Shown: positions 47,901-58,917 of the stretch, in pieces | Layout: every line of letters starts with the position of its first letter | Numbering within the stretch: the first letter of the stretch is position 1 | Source: Heliocidaris erythrogramma | Lineage: Eukaryota > Echinodermata > Echinoidea > Camarodonta > Echinometridae | Assembly: GCA_025617745.1 (NCBI GenBank) | Contig: CM046853.1 | Coordinates: 10,742,974 to 10,806,973, forward strand | Direction of reading: 5' to 3' | Length of the DNA: 64,000 nucleotides | Made by a program: the position numbers and the translations under genes | Notes under the pieces: model-generated | Databases searched by the model: none | Seen by the model: the letters and a program-made list of their open reading frames with translations, nothing else | What the model was told of the DNA's origin: nothing

Positions 47901-50900
47901 CTTAAACTTGGCAAAATGACTAGATTTGGGCTATTGAGATCAAAGGGTTTGAAGTTAGTTCCACTGTGTTTGAAATACATGTGCATGATCTTTTTTTAAA
48001 CTATGTATTTTATTGTATTTCATTTTATTTTTTATTTTATTTTATCCAAAATAAATTCAAGATTCTAATAGATGATGAATTGATTTATTTTGTGAATGAG
48101 TCACGGGCAAATTATCATCAGCAATAGCTTGTAAACAGAGAAATCTAGGATAATCCAACTGCAGGTATTGTAAAGATGAACTGGGGAGCGTTTCATCAAG
48201 CGTTTTGTCAGTGATTTTTACCGACTAATTTGCTCTCAGCCAATCAGATGCAAGGATTTCAGTAGCTTATAACAGTTGTCGGTAAAAATCACTGACAGAA
48301 CGCTTGATGAAACGCTCCCCTGAATGTTTGTTTAGGTAACATAAAGATTTTTGTAAATAATTAAGGCTGAAGGGTGCCTTCAATGATCAATGAACTGGCA
48401 CCTGACTAAAAATTAAGATATAATGAACCTGAACCACTCTTCATATGCTTAGTATGGATTATAAGCAACAATATTTGTCTGGCAAGTTCATTCCATTTAC
48501 TTATTGTATACGTATTATTTTTCTGTTTTAGACCCTGTGTCTTTCTTACATGGCTGGAACCATTGCAAGGTAAAGAGAACTTTTAGTCCCATCTACCGGT
48601 ATTTCCTTCCTTGTACTGCTTAAGCCACATTGAGTTACAGAAGGAGGGATAAAATGCATGTTTTCTGACGTATTTTGTGGCAAAGGTAATATGCTGAATT
48701 TCAGTATATGACACCTAATAGTTCAAGAGAGTGTCTTTACAATTCATCCGTTCTCTAGATAGGCTTGGAAATTATGAATCGCCTAAACTACTATTAAAAG
48801 GCTTATTCACATATGACGGGATAAACCACTGCCGTTTGCTGCAGTGGTTTTTATGTGTACTAAATGAATGGCACTTTGGGGATGAAAAAGTAGTTGCACA
48901 CAACAAAGGTCCTACTCACTTATCTGTGTGAGATACAAAAATGAAGCGCAGTTGGCTTTACAAAAACAAAATGCTCATGGTAAACCATGCCATATGTGAA
49001 CGAGGCTAATCTAGCAACATTTGTCGGCTAAAATGGCACAGGTTAAAAGAGTGTCTTTGTGAATAAAAAAGTTTCAAAGTAAAAGCTGTGTTGTCATATC
49101 TATGTTTATTCTTCTGTTTATTCTTGTAGCTATTATGGTGAAAATGCTGGTCAGTCTGTGTTGGTCTGTATGGGTATCTGTGCGGTAAGTAGCTGTGTCC
49201 GTTGTAGGATTTTACAGAATACTCTTTGTATAGGTATGATCTTATGTAGAAGACATACCACTATTTAACTACTTTGTGATATGCACATAAATTCCTCAAT
49301 GCAATGGGGTCTATGTAGCACTCATCTTTATTGAATTCCATATATCTGGCCCTGAAAGAATGATGAAATAACCCACCTCCTCAAAAGTTAAGTTATTACA
49401 AACTTTCAATGATGACCAAAATTCTCATTTATTAGTGAAGTTTCTTATTTTTAAAGGCACATTCATGATGTAAATAAAATCAATATGATTCTATATTTCA
49501 AACTATCTTATAAAGTTGTAATATTATTTCTTAAGTAGTATTAAAATCGTATGATTGTAATGTTGATGTAAATTCTAATTGCTCTTTGGTTTTAGAGCAT
49601 GAAATCATTGTTAGAGGTATCCTTTGACACCATAGGGTAAGACTTCAGGTTTGAATGTGCAACTGCCTGAGAAAGAAAACAAAAACAAAACAAACAGAGA
49701 AAGATTATTCTTTCATGTATGTTGTGAGAAATAAATTTGCCTCTGTTGCATCCCTTTATCTTCTGAGTATGGGGCAAAACTGCAATATTTCATTGATTAT
49801 GTTCATCGAATATTTGAGACTAATTGGATCATTGAAAAGAAGGACAACTTTTTAGTTGCTTATGTAAGGACTGAAAGAATTCTCAACTCTTATCATTGCT
49901 GCTTTTCCAGAAATAAATCAAAATCATTCATCAAAAACTTGGAGAATCTGTTAAATGCCAAATTACCTTCACCAAGTCTTATTTCAATTGGTTTTCAGAA
50001 AATCATGCAAACTTAAAACTGATCCATATTTTTGTTAGCAAATTTCAGCAATTGTGTCCTATTTAACACTTGTGACACCAGCTTTTTATCTCAGTTTTGC
50101 ACCATTTCAACTCAACGTGGAAATTCCAAATAACTTTGCTGCTACTCATGCTTACCTCACGAGTGATACTGTTTCATCTCAATTAATTAGGATTTCACCT
50201 CAAAATCATAAAATTACTTTAGTCTGTGCAAACAATAATTCCAACAACATACATCTAAAGTAACTACTGTATTATTCTTGTTCTATCATAATCTTTAGTT
50301 ACATTAATCCAGTCAATTCTGAATAAGCAGTATAACTTGCTATTTTGTCATATAAAGCTGTTTTACAATACTATGTTGAGATATACATGCAATGAACCTA
50401 GCTCCTTACCATTAATATGCAGTGTTATACAATGGATATTTACGGTACATGAGACTTTCACTTCTGTGATACACATTCTATTCCGTATTTCAACATTACA
50501 AACATATTTCCTGATTTTGGCTATATCAAACATTATTTGCTTCCCTGGCAGTATAGAACCAGCAACTGTTGAATATGAATGATCCCCTCATGGATTCATT
50601 TATCTGCAAAAACACTCCAAAATGTGTTGTGTAATGTGTTAGTATCTGCCTAATCTTAGCATCCAGTTTTACTCAAAGTTCAATTTCTCACATATTAATT
50701 GTATCTCAGAACGTCATGAACTTGAAAAAGACATCTTCAACAAAACACTAATCTTCTCGTAATTATGATTTGAATTTCCAGTTATTAATTTATAAATATG
50801 TGAATTAAGCTTAGATTTATAATTTATCAAATATTAGTCCTGGTCATAATCTGTAGACAGAAAATGGTGCGCTTAGAAACATCCGTATTAAGCGCCTAAT

Positions 50901-53773
50901 AGAGGTTTTATATTATTATTATTATCATCTTTCTTTTTGTTGCAGGGAGTGACTCTTGGTGTGAGCCTGTTTGCCATTCAGACTCGCTTTGATTTCACAT
51001 CCTGTGGAGGATTCCTCTTTGTTTTCAGCCTCTCTCTATTCCTCTTTGGATTCATTGCTATTTTCACTCGCAGCAATGTAAGTCGACATCTTTTTCATCT
51101 GTACTCTCCATAACACTTAACCTATCAACTGCTGAAAGCTTGAAGGATGTTAAAGATAAACTTGAGTTCTGGTAGTGCGATTACATTGTGAAAGAAACTG
51201 TCTCAAAGCAATTTGGAACGGTTGATAGTGTCTACATAAGAATTGGTGTATGGTTTTGGAATTATCAAAATGATAAGAAATTAACCCAATCTTGCTGAAA
51301 AACATATGTACTGCACACAGAAATGGGTACATGGGACTGGACATATATGTGGCATGAATGTTCGGCCTGAACACTTCAGCTATTTTTCATCATTTTTTTT
51401 ATATGAGCGCAGTCATTTTCAGGGGACATTTCTCCTATGATGTTCTTCCAAACTGACATAACAGGAATAAGAAAGTTCATAAATTATTTTTTCAACTCTG
51501 CAAGAATTCATCCTTCTCTTTTACCTGATGTAAAATGCAATTGATTCATGGCCATGTAGCATCCAATAGACAATATGTTTTGTTATTTGTCATCTGTTGG
51601 CAAATATTTATTACATGAAAGATGATATTGTATAATTTGATGGTCATTATTAGAATAAATGAATATAAATGAATATATGGAAGAAAGGTGTAATGGACAT
51701 TAGTTGTTGTAGAACTTCACTGTGTATGACATAAAATTACATATCATTATTTATGTTCTTAGATTCAGCTAAGCTTTATCAAGAAGTTGTTGGTTTCATG
51801 GCATACACATATCTGACCGAATTTTCACTTTTAGGTTTTTTTTTTTACATTTGATAATTTATCAGATAAGTGATTTTCTTTGATATTTCTATATAGATCC
51901 TCTTCACTGTTTATGCTTGGCTGGCAGCTCTACTGTTTACAATGGTAAGTCACTCAAAATATGACAGCTCTTTTGTAGTAGGAAATAATTCTTTATTGTT
52001 GAATGATTATTTCTAACTTTAATACCACCACTTCCAATTTCAATAATAATCTGTACAATTCAGGGTCTTTAGTGTTTATTAAAAAAACAGTATAAGAGGA
52101 TATTTTTGTCAAATAAAATTATGAGTATCTCAAGTATATTCATTTCTCACATACCTACATGTATCTCATAGAAATCTGGTTATCTTCTCCAAATCTCTTC
52201 TTTCCTTTCAAAATAAGTTACCATGAAGCTTTTCATTGGACAGTAATCATACTCATGAGCTTGATTTTGAAAAAAAAATACAAAACAACAACTTTATAAA
52301 ATTTAATAGCCCATTTTCTGGCTTTTGGGACAAGAAGCCATTCTGCCTCCCTTTCCTTACTGGTTATAAGTTTCTTTTTTCCCCTCTCCTTGTTGATTGT
52401 AAAGACACATTATTTAGTAACATCAGCAGAACTTGGAAAGGGGGGGGGGGGGTAGTACAAGGCACAAGTCAAGTACAACTTTCCTGATCTGTCACTGTAA
52501 TGTGCACTTTACAAGAATGCATAATTCATTTATATAATCAGTATTATTGTTGAGGTTGTTGTCCTTGTGGCCTTTGTCATGATTACAAACATTATAAAGA
52601 AGTTGCTCTGCATTTATGACTTATCCAAGGTCATTCATTGGTCTGGTTCTAAAATATCTGCTGTCATCACTAATGTATTGTTTACCTTCTTACACACTTT
52701 GTCACAAGTTACACATTTTCGTTTCACCCCTTCTCTTCCTAAACAGTTCCTTGCATATGACACCCAGCTGCTGATTGGAGGGCGTCGCTACGAGCTGGAT
52801 CCAGAGGAATACATATTCGGCGCCATGAACCTGTACGTGGACATAGTCTACCTGTTCCTCATCATCCTGTCTCTGTTTGGTGGGAGTAAGTGATCTTGGG
52901 ACATGGCTCTCTGTAGAGCAATTATCCTCTCCAATAATAGGAAGGATTAAGTGATCACATGATTTGTGTAGCTAATCAGGTGATACTTTCATCACATGGT
53001 TGGCTTCTTTTTACATTAAGATCTTCAATATCATATCAATTTTCTCATGTACACAAATGAATCACATTAAAATGTGATAATTTGTATAAATAATAATAAA
53101 GATGGATTTATATAGCGCATCAACTGTCTGTACAAATAGATCTAGCATTTGAACCATGATTGCAAAAGTGAGGGGGGGGAGTAATCTTTCAATGAGGCAC
53201 TCTGTATTACATAAATATGAATGTAAAATATGTCCCTTTGTACATATTCCCATATTCATTTCATTCCGGTTTATGAATATAGATATGGCACTATTTCATT
53301 TTCAGTAAATATCTAGATGTATCAGGCGTACTGTGTTGCCATGTGTAACATTAGGGTCCCGTTTCATAAAACTACAGATAACAAGTGTCACATTTCTATG
53401 ACAAATTTGCTGACAGGCAGTCAAATGCAACAATTTCAGTAGATTATAACAGTTATGTTAACTGTCATTCTAAGCAAATTTTATGAAACTGGGTCCAGGT
53501 CAGATTTCCCTGCAGGGTTGACCACTTTACACCTCAGCTATAAATTAAAGAAAAAACTAATTTGGAAGCACAATAGTAGTATGCAAAAATAGTATTCATC
53601 ATACCAGCTGCACATACACCTACACCTCTATAAAAATTGTCTTCTGTAGCATGAATTTATATATTAGTATATTATATCTTCTATTTTATATGTAACATTT
53701 CTGGCATTCATATTCATGTATTTGCTAATATCATTCTTGTTTTTGTTTATCATTTATAGAACAGGGTGTTTAG
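41977..53773 (+). CDS. Lifeguard/TMBIM family membrane protein (GRINA/LFG1-like)
   Basis: Proteins of this family (TMBIM, BI-1 fold) sit in Golgi/ER and other membranes, act in Ca2+ leak and restrain cell death. Coding exons: 41977-42090, 42534-42750, 44880-44971, 45709-45773, 47006-47059, 47643-47733, 48532-48569, 49130-49184, 50946-51077, 51897-51944, 52747-52885, 53760-53773; 1059 nt, 352 residues (human GRINA 371, FAIM2 316). Residues 1-135 are cytosolic and rich in AYPP/GG repeats. MVEPSAPPSYVEAT carries overlapping PSAP and PPxY motifs, as in FAIM2. Hydrophobic segments begin at about residue 142 (VYFILFLQLLVTFGIICIF), and RFDFTSCGG is the family signature. FLAYDTQLL (Asp307) and LYVDIVYLF (Asp334) supply the paired aspartates of the BI-1 fold. 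If the last donor is skipped, the frame stops at 52893 (GGSK). All junctions are GT/AG. Confidence 0.93.
42751..44879 (+). other. Lifeguard intron 2 with inverted-repeat insert at 43163-43337
   Basis: GACATATCGACTGCTTTAAT with GAGGCACAG at 43163-43195 pairs with CTGTGCCTC and AGCAGTCAATATATC at about 43299-43325. An inner pair GGGGACCTTA/TAAGGTCCCC forms a further stem, so the whole could fold into a branched hairpin. A GTGCAGTGC-rich patch lies near 43725. No exon seen. Confidence 0.45.
45205..45375. mobile_element. Truncated TTCACATATG-family repeat in intron 3
   Basis: CATTCACATAAATGCC, AATGAATGAAGTGGGGATGA, ACAAAGGTCCTACACATAC and AAGATACACAAGTGTGAAAC recur in order at 46549-46770 and 48802-49009. 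The right end is missing. Confidence 0.55.
46095..46470 (-). mobile_element. LINE-like 3' region ending in (TTA)n
   Basis: Read on the minus strand it ends ...TATATAAATTCAATTATTAT with a TTA microsatellite at 46095-46112. TTTATATAGCGCTTTTTACA and CAAAGTGCTTTACAATGACA (plus strand) are a widespread invertebrate LINE 3' signature. A shorter relative lies at 53080-53135. Confidence 0.5.
46549..46770. mobile_element. TTCACATATG-family MITE in intron 4
   Basis: Inverted ends CTCATTCACATATGCC and GTATGTGAACGCTCGAGCC enclose GCAAAGGTCCTACATGTACT and AAGATACACAAATG, shared with the copies in neighbouring introns. No coding capacity. Confidence 0.6.
48183..48320. mobile_element. 138-bp palindromic MITE (GGGGAGCGTTTCATCAAGCG)
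   Basis: GGGGAGCGTTTCATCAAGCG at 48183 is mirrored ending at 48320, and the arms continue through TTTTGTCAGTGATTTTTACC for about 42 bp. A close copy is at 55403-55540 and a diverged relative at 53352-53497. Located in the intron between coding exons 6 and 7. Confidence 0.8.
48802..49009. mobile_element. TTCACATATG-family MITE in intron 7
   Basis: Inverted ends GGCTTATTCACATATGACG and CCATATGTGAACGAGGCT. The interior AATGAATGGCACTTTGGGGA and CAACAAAGGTCCTACTCAC match the copies at 45205 and 46549. An extra hairpin AACCACTGC...GCAGTGGTT lies near 48825. Confidence 0.65.
49185..50945 (+). other. Lifeguard intron 8, nothing recognised
   Basis: A long AT-rich intron without a coding segment, inverted-repeat element or other family I can name. 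Its donor GCG|GTAAGT and acceptor TTTTTGTTGCAG are strong. Confidence 0.5.
52747..52893 (+). CDS. Alternative last exon of the Lifeguard gene (read-through of donor)
   Basis: Without splicing at 52885/52886 the frame continues three codons (ending GGSK) to TGA at 52891-52893. With splicing to 53760 the end is GGKQGV and TAG at 53771-53773. The donor GGGA|GTAAGT and acceptor TTATCATTTATAG are both strong, so I favour splicing as the main form. Confidence 0.4.
   Translation, partial: FLAYDTQLLIGGRRYELDPEEYIFGAMNLYVDIVYLFLIILSLFGGSK
53352..53497. mobile_element. Diverged palindromic MITE near the gene's last intron
   Basis: GGGTCCCGTTTCATAAAACT and TTTTATGAAACTGGGTCC are inverted. The interior (TGACAAATTTGCTGACAGGC, CAATTTCAGTAGATTATAAC) follows the 48183 and 55403 elements. 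Confidence 0.6.
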
Positions 53774-55402
53774 TTTCATATCTAGCTATATATGAGGTTT
53801 TCTTGCTCAAGTGAACAATTATATAAGATACATGTGTAAAACCTAGATGTTAGGCGATCTGATTTCTTATTTAGGAGTATACCATTTTAACACAAATTAA
53901 TCAAATTGATAGGGACTGTTGATTATCAAATGAATGGTATGTATGTAGTAAATCCCATCATACCATATTTAATAGACTCGGCAAACCAACAGAAATTTTT
54001 TTTTTTTAGAAAAAATACTAAAATGGAGAGAAAAGAGTGACAGTTTATTACAGAAATTATAATTAATATAACACTGATGTGGGTGAAATTGTTATTTAAT
54101 GTCATTACGATAAAAGAAGTGTATTAATATAAAGAGAAGAAATATGCTGCACTTAATATTAATCGTTGCTTTATAGAAAGGTCAAAGTTCAACAATTATC
54201 CATTTTGGTGTGTTTTGTCTGTCCTGCATCACATGCCCCAAAGTAGGGGGGAAAAGAAACATATTTTGCACTTGAAATAGATTCAACAGTTTGCAGACTA
54301 CATATGTACCATGGTTTGTAATCTCCTAGGATACATTATAGAGCAGGCTTATGTGAAGTTGAAAATTAGCTCTTTGTGATAAAAGAAGTGAAAAGAATTA
54401 TAAAAGATATGTTATTACCTGTGATTATGACAGATGCCTTAAAGAACATTTATAAGTCAGCATTGAAATACAATAGGCTGAAGTCCTTTAGAGCCATCTA
54501 TTTTGTAGATATTTGTAGATTTGAAGAAGTTTTGTAATATACAAGTTCTGTGAGATAGGAGTATACATAAAACATTTGAATGTGTGAAACTTGCAGTATG
54601 TGATCTTGATGCTGTACTAAGTGGTAGAGTGAGCACTTTCAATCTTTCTTTTAAATGTACATTGCCGATTCCTAGGTCAAAATTGATACATTCTATATAC
54701 TTCAATCAGAACTATACATTCATATTTGAATATTTTTGTACATTTGTGTTTTTGGAATGTTATGTTTGTACACAGTACAAATAGAGTGATAATTTTCTGT
54801 GAGAAGATAGGATTACCTGCATAGCTTGTCGTCATATCATAGTCTACTAGAAATGAAGTGGCTTTCATGTCTTACATATCACATTGTCAGACTGGTGATA
54901 ACTTGATGTTAAGTGAATTTGTACGTGTTTGCAAATCTGTGTGACGTGAACTACATTTGAAAATTAAGTGAATACTATTACTTGCCAATATTTCTCTTCA
55001 CTGAATATTAAGTCATTTTTTTGCTTTTATCGTCTTAGTCCTTAAATGGGATCACTTTTTATATGCACTTGTAACCAGTTCTAAACCCAGTACACCACAC
55101 TCAAAATGTATTTGAACTCTTTTAAGTTGTAATGATTAGCAGTCTATCACATGGTACTTTCTATCAAAATGACTAACAATCTTCCACTGTTTCAACCAAG
55201 AGTTGATCAGATTATTTTGAAACAATAGATAAAGCAAAAAAGGATTCGGATTCGGAGTCCACATCTGCAAATATACGTGCCTGGGATTTGTTAGAAATTT
55301 GATTTTGAATTTCATGTGAGTGCCTGCTTCCCACACTATCTTGAAGTAAGAAGATGCATAAGTATACTTTAACAAGTTTAGCTTGTGAATAAGTTGACAT
55401 TA
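53774..55402 (+). other. Likely 3' UTR and downstream sequence, nothing recognised
   Basis: AT-rich. The end of the Lifeguard transcript could not be fixed: the next AATAAA on this strand is at 55936, inside a transposon. Small open frames here carry no family signature. Confidence 0.35.
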
Positions 55403-55540
55403 GGGGAGCGTTTCATCAGACGTTTTGTCTGTGAGTTTTACTGACAAATTTGCTCTTAGCCATTCAGATGCAAGGATTTCAGTAGCTTACAACAGTTGTC
55501 AGTAAAAAATCACTGACAAAACACTTGATGAAACGCTCCG
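55403..55540. mobile_element. Palindromic MITE, second close copy
   Basis: GGGGAGCGTTTCATCAGACG at 55403 mirrors AAACACTTGATGAAACGCTC near 55539. The interior matches 48183-48320, with TA on both outer sides. Confidence 0.75.
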
Positions 55541-55650
55541 TAGGTCTTGTAAATAAGTGAAACTTCCTTCTTTTTTTTCCCCGTAGAGGCTGTTTAGGTT
55601 TTGAGTAGAGGTTGTGTACTTTGAATAGAGGCTATTGTATACTCAGCATA

Positions 55651-56598
55651 CAGCCCTGGAAAAAATTATTAAACCAGCTGCATTTCTAGGCATACAGGTA
55701 GTGTTAAATCCATTGTCGATGGGACTAGGAAAATGATTATTAACAGCTAATTCATTATTAATGGGCTACTACTCCCCATTACAATTAGCTTTGTGACAAT
55801 TACCCCAGGGCAATTACCCCTAGGATGACTATAGCAAGGACAAACTGCCCCGGACAAATTTCCCCAGAAATGACCCCCCCCCCCCCCTCCCTCCCAATTT
55901 TCCTATGAGAAAGGGTTTTTGGCCACATAATAGACAATAAATGTCTGAGAGGATGAATTACAAGTGTTATTTGTCCTGGTTTGAGCAGTATGGCCTGCTC
56001 ATGATTCTACTGAGAACATTTGAAGTGACATAAAAATTGAAGACAATAGAAAATTGAAGTTATCATAAAATAATAGATTCTAGCTGCATGAATGAGCTGC
56101 TGTGAATAGAAAAAAAATGCAACCCCTTATGGACAGCATGCCACAATGCATGGCTGCTATCTTCAAAATGTTCATGTAGCAATTTTCCATCAAGAAAAGT
56201 GAACATGGCTTAACAAGACAATCCCAGAGACCATTACTGTCAAAACATTTTTTTTAACCTTCCTACCCCTGGAAAATATCCCCGTGACAAATATCCTCTA
56301 GGATATTTTCATTATGTTAGTTAATCTGAAGTATCCATCCATTTGGGGGTGAAAGCCTTAATGCTTTTAGATCTTTAGATCTAATTGTTCTTTTGGGATA
56401 ATTCTTGTCCGGGGGGGGGGGGGGGGTTAATTGTCCCAGGGGTTAGTTATTGTAGAGGGTAATTGTTTTAGGGATTAGTCATCCAATCATTATGACTTGG
56501 CTAGTAGAAATCAATTTGAAATTTCAATTACTGATGTAGCAAACACTTACCACATAAGCCTTTAAAAGGAGCTGGTCTAATAATTTTTTCCAGGGCTG
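55651..56598. mobile_element. Tc1/mariner-like non-autonomous element
   Basis: The ends CAGCCCTGGAAAAAATTATT and AATAATTTTTTCCAGGGCTG are exact inverses, flanked by TA (55649-55650 and 56599-56600). Such ends are characteristic of Tc1-like elements. The 948-bp interior carries ACAATTACCCC-type repeats in both orientations and C/G runs at 55875 and 56411, with no transposase frame. Confidence 0.85.
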
Positions 56599-57167
56599 TA
56601 TATAGGCTGTTTTCCAAGGGAGCATATATGGAATTAAACTAATATTTTCAAGAAACTACATATTCTATACACTATATGATAAATGAGAAACTAACATAAG
56701 TCTTAGATGGCTATAACCTTCATTTGTGTATCATGTAGGTCCTAAAACATGATATTCTGTGCAATTAAGTTGTGTTCTCTACTATAATATGTAGTTGATC
56801 ATAGATCCATATTATTTTTTTCAGATCTCGTATAACCCATTATATGTTTATTATGGTTTGAATTATTTTGAACAAATATTAAAAGTGCATATAAATTTCA
56901 TTAGTATATACAACGAACTGTCTGATGTGAGAGATTGTTGTCTGTTGTTTTCGGTCTTTTTTTAGACATGTTAGTTCTCTCATAACATGAAAAAACTGCA
57001 CGAGAATTCCCTAGTTCATCTGCCCCATCAATCAAAGGCCTATTTAGGTAGATTTTTAGCGAAACACAATTGCGCGTAAAGATGCTAGAAAGACGCAAAG
57101 AACGAAATCGCTAGTTTTGTCTATACATCTCAAATCACAATCAGACTTATCTGAAGGAAAGAGTTAA

Positions 57168-57463
57168 AGGGATACTCAACCGCAGATTGTGGACGTTTTA
57201 ATGCCGCGAGAGGGCACCGTGATTGTTACCTAATCATGCCATTGCCCCACGGGGCGCAAACCTCGGATAGACTGGTCGCCGCACAAACATGCATGCTCCG
57301 CCTGAGCTCGAGCTCTCGTGCGAGATTCGGTCGGCTTCGTGCAGTCGAAATGTAATCCCACTTTATAGTCCAACGGACGCGTTCGACGCACAAACTTTGT
57401 GTACGAGTGATTGGGGCTTACGCAATCCTGACTTTCCCCACGGCCGCCCGGTGGCGTATCCCT
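57168..57463. mobile_element. TTAA-flanked MITE (piggyBac/Kolobok type)
   Basis: AGGGATAC at 57168 and GTATCCCT ending at 57463 are inverted, with TTAA directly on both sides (57164-57167 and 57464-57467). It is 296 bp and GC-richer than its surroundings. A 61-codon frame inside is not recognisable. Confidence 0.75.
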
Positions 57464-58081
57464 TTAAATACTAATTCTACATACATGTACTAATATTTTG
57501 GTTCTGCTCTAAAGAATAAGATTATGATTTCTAATAATTTTGTCATATGCATCTTTCCCGCGTTCTTACGCGCCATCACATTTCGCTATGCTCCAGCTGC
57601 TATTTTTCTCTTAAATTGCTAATTTCAGCCTTAGAACCCATTATACCTATCCAAATTGGTTACCCTCAGTCTAACCCTCGAAGTGTACCTATCACCTGAA
57701 AACATAATTTTGTGTGTAGCTAGAAAGTATAAAATCAACCGCAAAGAACTTTATCTGGTAGGTCAACAGAAGGAAATAAATGATAACAGGAAGGTGCGCA
57801 TGCGGAACCAAACTCCGAATTTGGTTACGCGCGTATGGGTGTGTCAAGTAGTGTACTCATGAGTCGCTTTCATGCTAATACAGAGTGTTAATAAATTTGC
57901 AATATCTTTATAGAATTAACATTTGAGACCCATATTTTGAATACATTTTTGAACACCTCTAACATACAGAGCAAAACATTTTTTTGTGATTGGTACCCTT
58001 TAAACATGTCTATAACCGAACTCCTAACCCTATGTCTGACGCAATTTAGCCCAGAGTAAATGTCTCTTTGTAGACATGTAT

Positions 58082-58089
58082 CTCTCTTA

Positions 58090-58130
<41 letters not shown>

Positions 58131-58160
58131 GTCTGCCTGTCTCTCTCTCTCTCTCTCCAA
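58082..58160. repeat. (CT)n microsatellite
   Basis: Two CT runs at about 58098-58122 and 58139-58157 separated by ATCTGTATGTCTGCCTGT. Confidence 0.9.
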
Positions 58161-58197
58161 CTATGCATCACAGAATAGGAACACTACGCCTAATTAA

Positions 58198-58917
58198 GGC
58201 CCGGTCCCACTGCACTTAGGGCTGCAAAGGGGATGTAAAACGTAAATCTTGCCATCTGTTGGAAAAACGCTATGCATCCGTTGTGTACTCATTGCATACG
58301 TGTTTCATACGCTCTATCCATCGAGCATCCGTTCACTGTGATTTCATCCGCGCAAAAAGTTTTGAGCTGCACAAAACTTTTAGAACGGATGAACTTTCCG
58401 CCGTGTACGATGTAAATCCGCGACATATACGAGCAACAAACGTTCTATATCCGTTATCATCCGTTAAACGTCCGCTGTATCCTCTCTGCATCCTCTGGGC
58501 ATCCTCGCAACTCGCATCCGCTGCAGCTGAAAACAGAAAGAGGGAGGAAAGATAAGGTACATGGAACGTCTATACATCGTTAGTAGCACGGAAATAGAAA
58601 GGATGTAAGCGTATGCATCTCGTATATAAAGTATTCAAAACGGACAAAGCGTTTGTATCTGGGATGTATCTCGTATATTTAGGATGTCATCCACTTCCAT
58701 CCGCTTTCATCCGCTAGGCTTCCGATGAACATCCGTTTAACATCCCCGCTACATACTACCCGCGTCCGTTCTTTTCCGTTCTGTTTTCGCAAATTTTCGC
58801 AAATTTTGTCCATTTCTGGAGCAGATGAAAACGGATGGAGCCACCCCTGAAATTTTTCTCGTCCGCTGTGTCCTTTTTGCATACGTTTTGTGTCCATCGG
58901 CCAGTGGGACCGGGGCC
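58198..58917. mobile_element. Inverted-repeat element rich in CATCCG motifs
   Basis: GGCCCGGTCCCACTG at 58198 and CAGTGGGACCGGGGCC ending at 58917 are inverted, with TTAA on the left and TTTA on the right. About a dozen ATCCG words crowd both subterminal parts (58265-58520, 58680-58745). It is 720 bp; the open frames are not recognised. Confidence 0.7.

Noticed and set aside
57888-58160. Arg/Glu-rich minus-strand frame
   Set aside because: Translation of the (CT)n microsatellite.
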